From Micropterix aruncella (lineage: Eukaryota; Arthropoda; Insecta; Lepidoptera; Micropterigidae): a stretch of 64,000 nt of DNA. Below are positions 62,133 to 64,000 of this stretch, piece after piece. Position numbers and translations under genes: made by a program. Under the pieces are notes generated by a model, which was not told the origin of the DNA, did no database searches, and was given only the letters and a program-made list of their open reading frames with translations. Position 1 is the first letter of the stretch. Each line of letters opens with the position of its first letter. The stretch is from positions 9,631,354-9,695,353 of the forward strand of contig OX155978.1 in NCBI GenBank assembly GCA_944548615.1, in the 5' to 3' direction.

Positions 62133-62381
62133 GTGAGTTCTCTGTTCTTAAGTTTTCGTGAGTTCTATGTACCGCAAACATTTACTAAAACGATATTACT
62201 CAATTATCACAAACATAAAGAATTGCACCAGCACACAAATCATAAAATTATAACACGAGCGATAACTAACAGTAACCACAAAATTCCCAAAGTGAATAGC
62301 ACCCATGCACAGAGACATTTGTTATACTTGGCGCCGTCATTGTTCAATAAAACTAGGGATATACCCGGCATGCTCAAGGTG
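62133..62381 (+). pseudogene. LINE C-terminal relic interrupted by a MITE
   Basis: Frame with FREFYVPQTFTKTILLNYHK ... NSTHAQRHLLYLAPSLFNK, matching the end of CR1/Jockey-like RT proteins (compare 8275-8520). The relic is cut at TTAA by the MITE at 62382. A continuation after 62712 (KKRLTHWLVTQG) is plausible but out of frame. Confidence 0.6.
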
Positions 62382-62712
62382 TTAACCCCTCCTATCGCGG
62401 GGTAAAAATTTAGTCGTCACTTCTGCCCGGGACAGTTTTGCGCGTGAAGTCGATGGCCTTGAGAAAAACGACCATAACTTTTAAACTACTATACGGATCG
62501 TAAAAAGAATAAGTGTAAAATGATCGCATTGAAATTTGAAATTTATAATATTATAACTTTATCTCGTCAAACAATTAAGATAATAATGAATAAATATTTA
62601 AAAAGTTGGCATTTTACGCAGCGCGGAGCGACCTAACGAATATTGGTTAGATACAATTTTAGCATTTGTAAGCGTCTAACCAAAAATGGTTAACTCAAAT
62701 AGGAAGGGTTAA
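62382..62712. mobile_element. piggyBac-type MITE, copy 2
   Basis: Same 331 bp with TTAA on both sides as 39301-39631, same orientation, differing at only a few bases. It sits inside LINE sequence, so it is younger than that LINE. Confidence 0.87.
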
Positions 62713-64000
62713 TATAAATAAAAAAAGGCTAACCCACTGGTTGGTCACCCAGGGAAGAAAAGAAAGCGAAAACCTAATTTGTTTTATTCCTAACTAACTT
62801 ACATTCCTAACACAGTAACTATTATTATCATTATTATTCACTTACCATATATTTATTATTGGCATGTTTTTTGTTTTCTATGTTATTATTGTCACATACA
62901 TTTTAAGATTATTTAAAATTTGATTTGTTACTAAATTTTATTTTATTTGATTTCATTTTCCAAGGCATTATTCAACGTATTATTTTATTTATCATAAGGC
63001 AGTATTTAATTATACGAATCTGAGCCTTAGTGCGGACGTCTCGTGCGATCCAGTTAGGTTAGGTTTAATTATTCTGTATCTGTTACTATGATTTTTGTAA
63101 AATAAAAAATTTAAATTTGAATATTACACGGGGTGAAAATATTTTGTATTTTGTAATTTTAACAAAATCTTTTATAATATTTTGTATTTTGCAGTGGAAA
63201 TATATTCGTGAAATATTTTGTCCTGTCGCGATGTATATTAAACTGAACAAGATAGCTGATTTTAATGCCTTCTAAATTGCTTTCTTCTAGAAATATGTTT
63301 TTAAATATTCAAAGATTTATTTGTACAACAGAGGCCTTCCTTTAAAAAAATAGGTTAAAATCACCTACTATTTTTTTAGTGTAGGCCTTGGTTATTGAAG
63401 AATGTATTTATTATGTTCAATTGCACGATATTTAGATTTTTTCTCAGTAATAAGACTAAATAAAAGAAAAACGTAGAAGATTTTCAACTTAGTATTTTAA
63501 GAAAAATAAGAAGTTGGAACTCGAGCTCACCTGACACTGCGGCTGTAAAAAGAAATGAGGTATTCCACTTAATCACTTAAAGCGTTAATAACACTTGAGG
63601 TGCAGCAAGAGAGCCCAACAACTGTAAAATAATAATGGGACACTGCAAAACAGAGGTGGCTACAGCTGCAGATCAGGTGTTGGGTACTACTAGAGCTGTC
63701 AATTACAACGGGCGGACCCGTCACTTTAGATAATATGCCCACCAATTAATTTAAATATTTATGTTAAACATCATTCAAATGTTACGAAAATATTTAAAAC
63801 CATTATATTTATCGATCGGTTACGGAATACGTGGGCTATGGTCGGTTCTTTTTATTATTATGGGTGTGCAAAATAACTTTAATCTCATTAAAGAATTGTT
63901 TTAAACGCAGAACAATAATTAAACAATCTACCTGGATATTATGCATAAATTCCAGATACCTGGTTAATCATCACTTATCTTATATTTCTCTTTAGGTGCA
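62713..64000. other. No gene; repeat fragments
   Basis: GGTTAGGTT near 63055; AATTACAACGGGCGGACCCGTCAC at 63699-63723 is a short piece of the dispersed family; 63785-64000 is a diverged relative of 58795-59015. TTTCTCTTTAG at 63985-63995 resembles a splice acceptor at the window edge, so an exon could start beyond it. Otherwise AT-rich. Confidence 0.4.

Overview
The window looks like an intergenic, transposon-rich stretch of an AT-rich insect genome. The strongest taxonomic evidence is a pair of insect odorant receptor (7tm_6) genes. Insect-type Helitrons, a Ty3/Gypsy element with insect-style gag-pol, I-, RTE- and CR1/Jockey-like LINE relics and short GGTTA runs agree with this. I cannot fix the order or species. 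No rRNA, tRNA, CRISPR or bacterial-type operon is visible.

Layout. 0.75-5.4 kb: two decayed Helitrons head to tail on the minus strand, each ending in CTAG, one interrupted by a solo-LTR-like insertion, followed by a short plus-strand non-autonomous Helitron. 5.4-8.5 kb: repeats, an RTE-type LINE relic, a two-exon truncated odorant receptor relic and a LINE 3' relic. 8.6-9.2 kb: a palindrome made from satellite DNA between two long AT runs. 9.5-17.4 kb: LINE relics, a 610 bp direct repeat and minisatellites. 17.5-18.5 kb: an intact seven-finger C2H2 zinc-finger ORF, the best host-gene candidate. 20.4-23.2 kb: two LINE relics. 23.6-26.4 kb: a non-autonomous LTR element with a 4 bp target duplication, sitting in the first exon of the second odorant receptor. 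26.4-32.0 kb: that receptor, with six exons and good splice sites but three in-frame stops; its introns hold a Helitron fragment, a 120 bp tandem repeat and three copies of a GC-richer dispersed repeat. 32-42 kb: dispersed inverted repeats, a 546 bp foldback element and a piggyBac-type MITE. 42.4-49.7 kb: a full-length Ty3/Gypsy retrotransposon with apparently identical LTRs. 49.7-58.7 kb: fourteen near-identical 557 bp satellite units, then an inverted unit and a second palindrome capped by AT runs. 58.7-64 kb: a terminal-inverted-repeat element, the second piggyBac-type MITE and other repeats.

Only two long reading frames look intact: the zinc-finger protein and the Ty3/Gypsy gag-pol. The receptors are chemosensory membrane proteins and now pseudogenes, or in one case possibly a readthrough gene. 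The least explained signal is in the 1.7 kb between the pol stop and the 3' LTR of the Ty3/Gypsy element. It holds about ten hairpins with an almost invariant TATTAATAC loop and stems that change in a compensatory way, arranged in modules of about 130 bp. This suggests a conserved structured RNA (or DNA) domain. All statements come from reading the sequence; no database search was possible.
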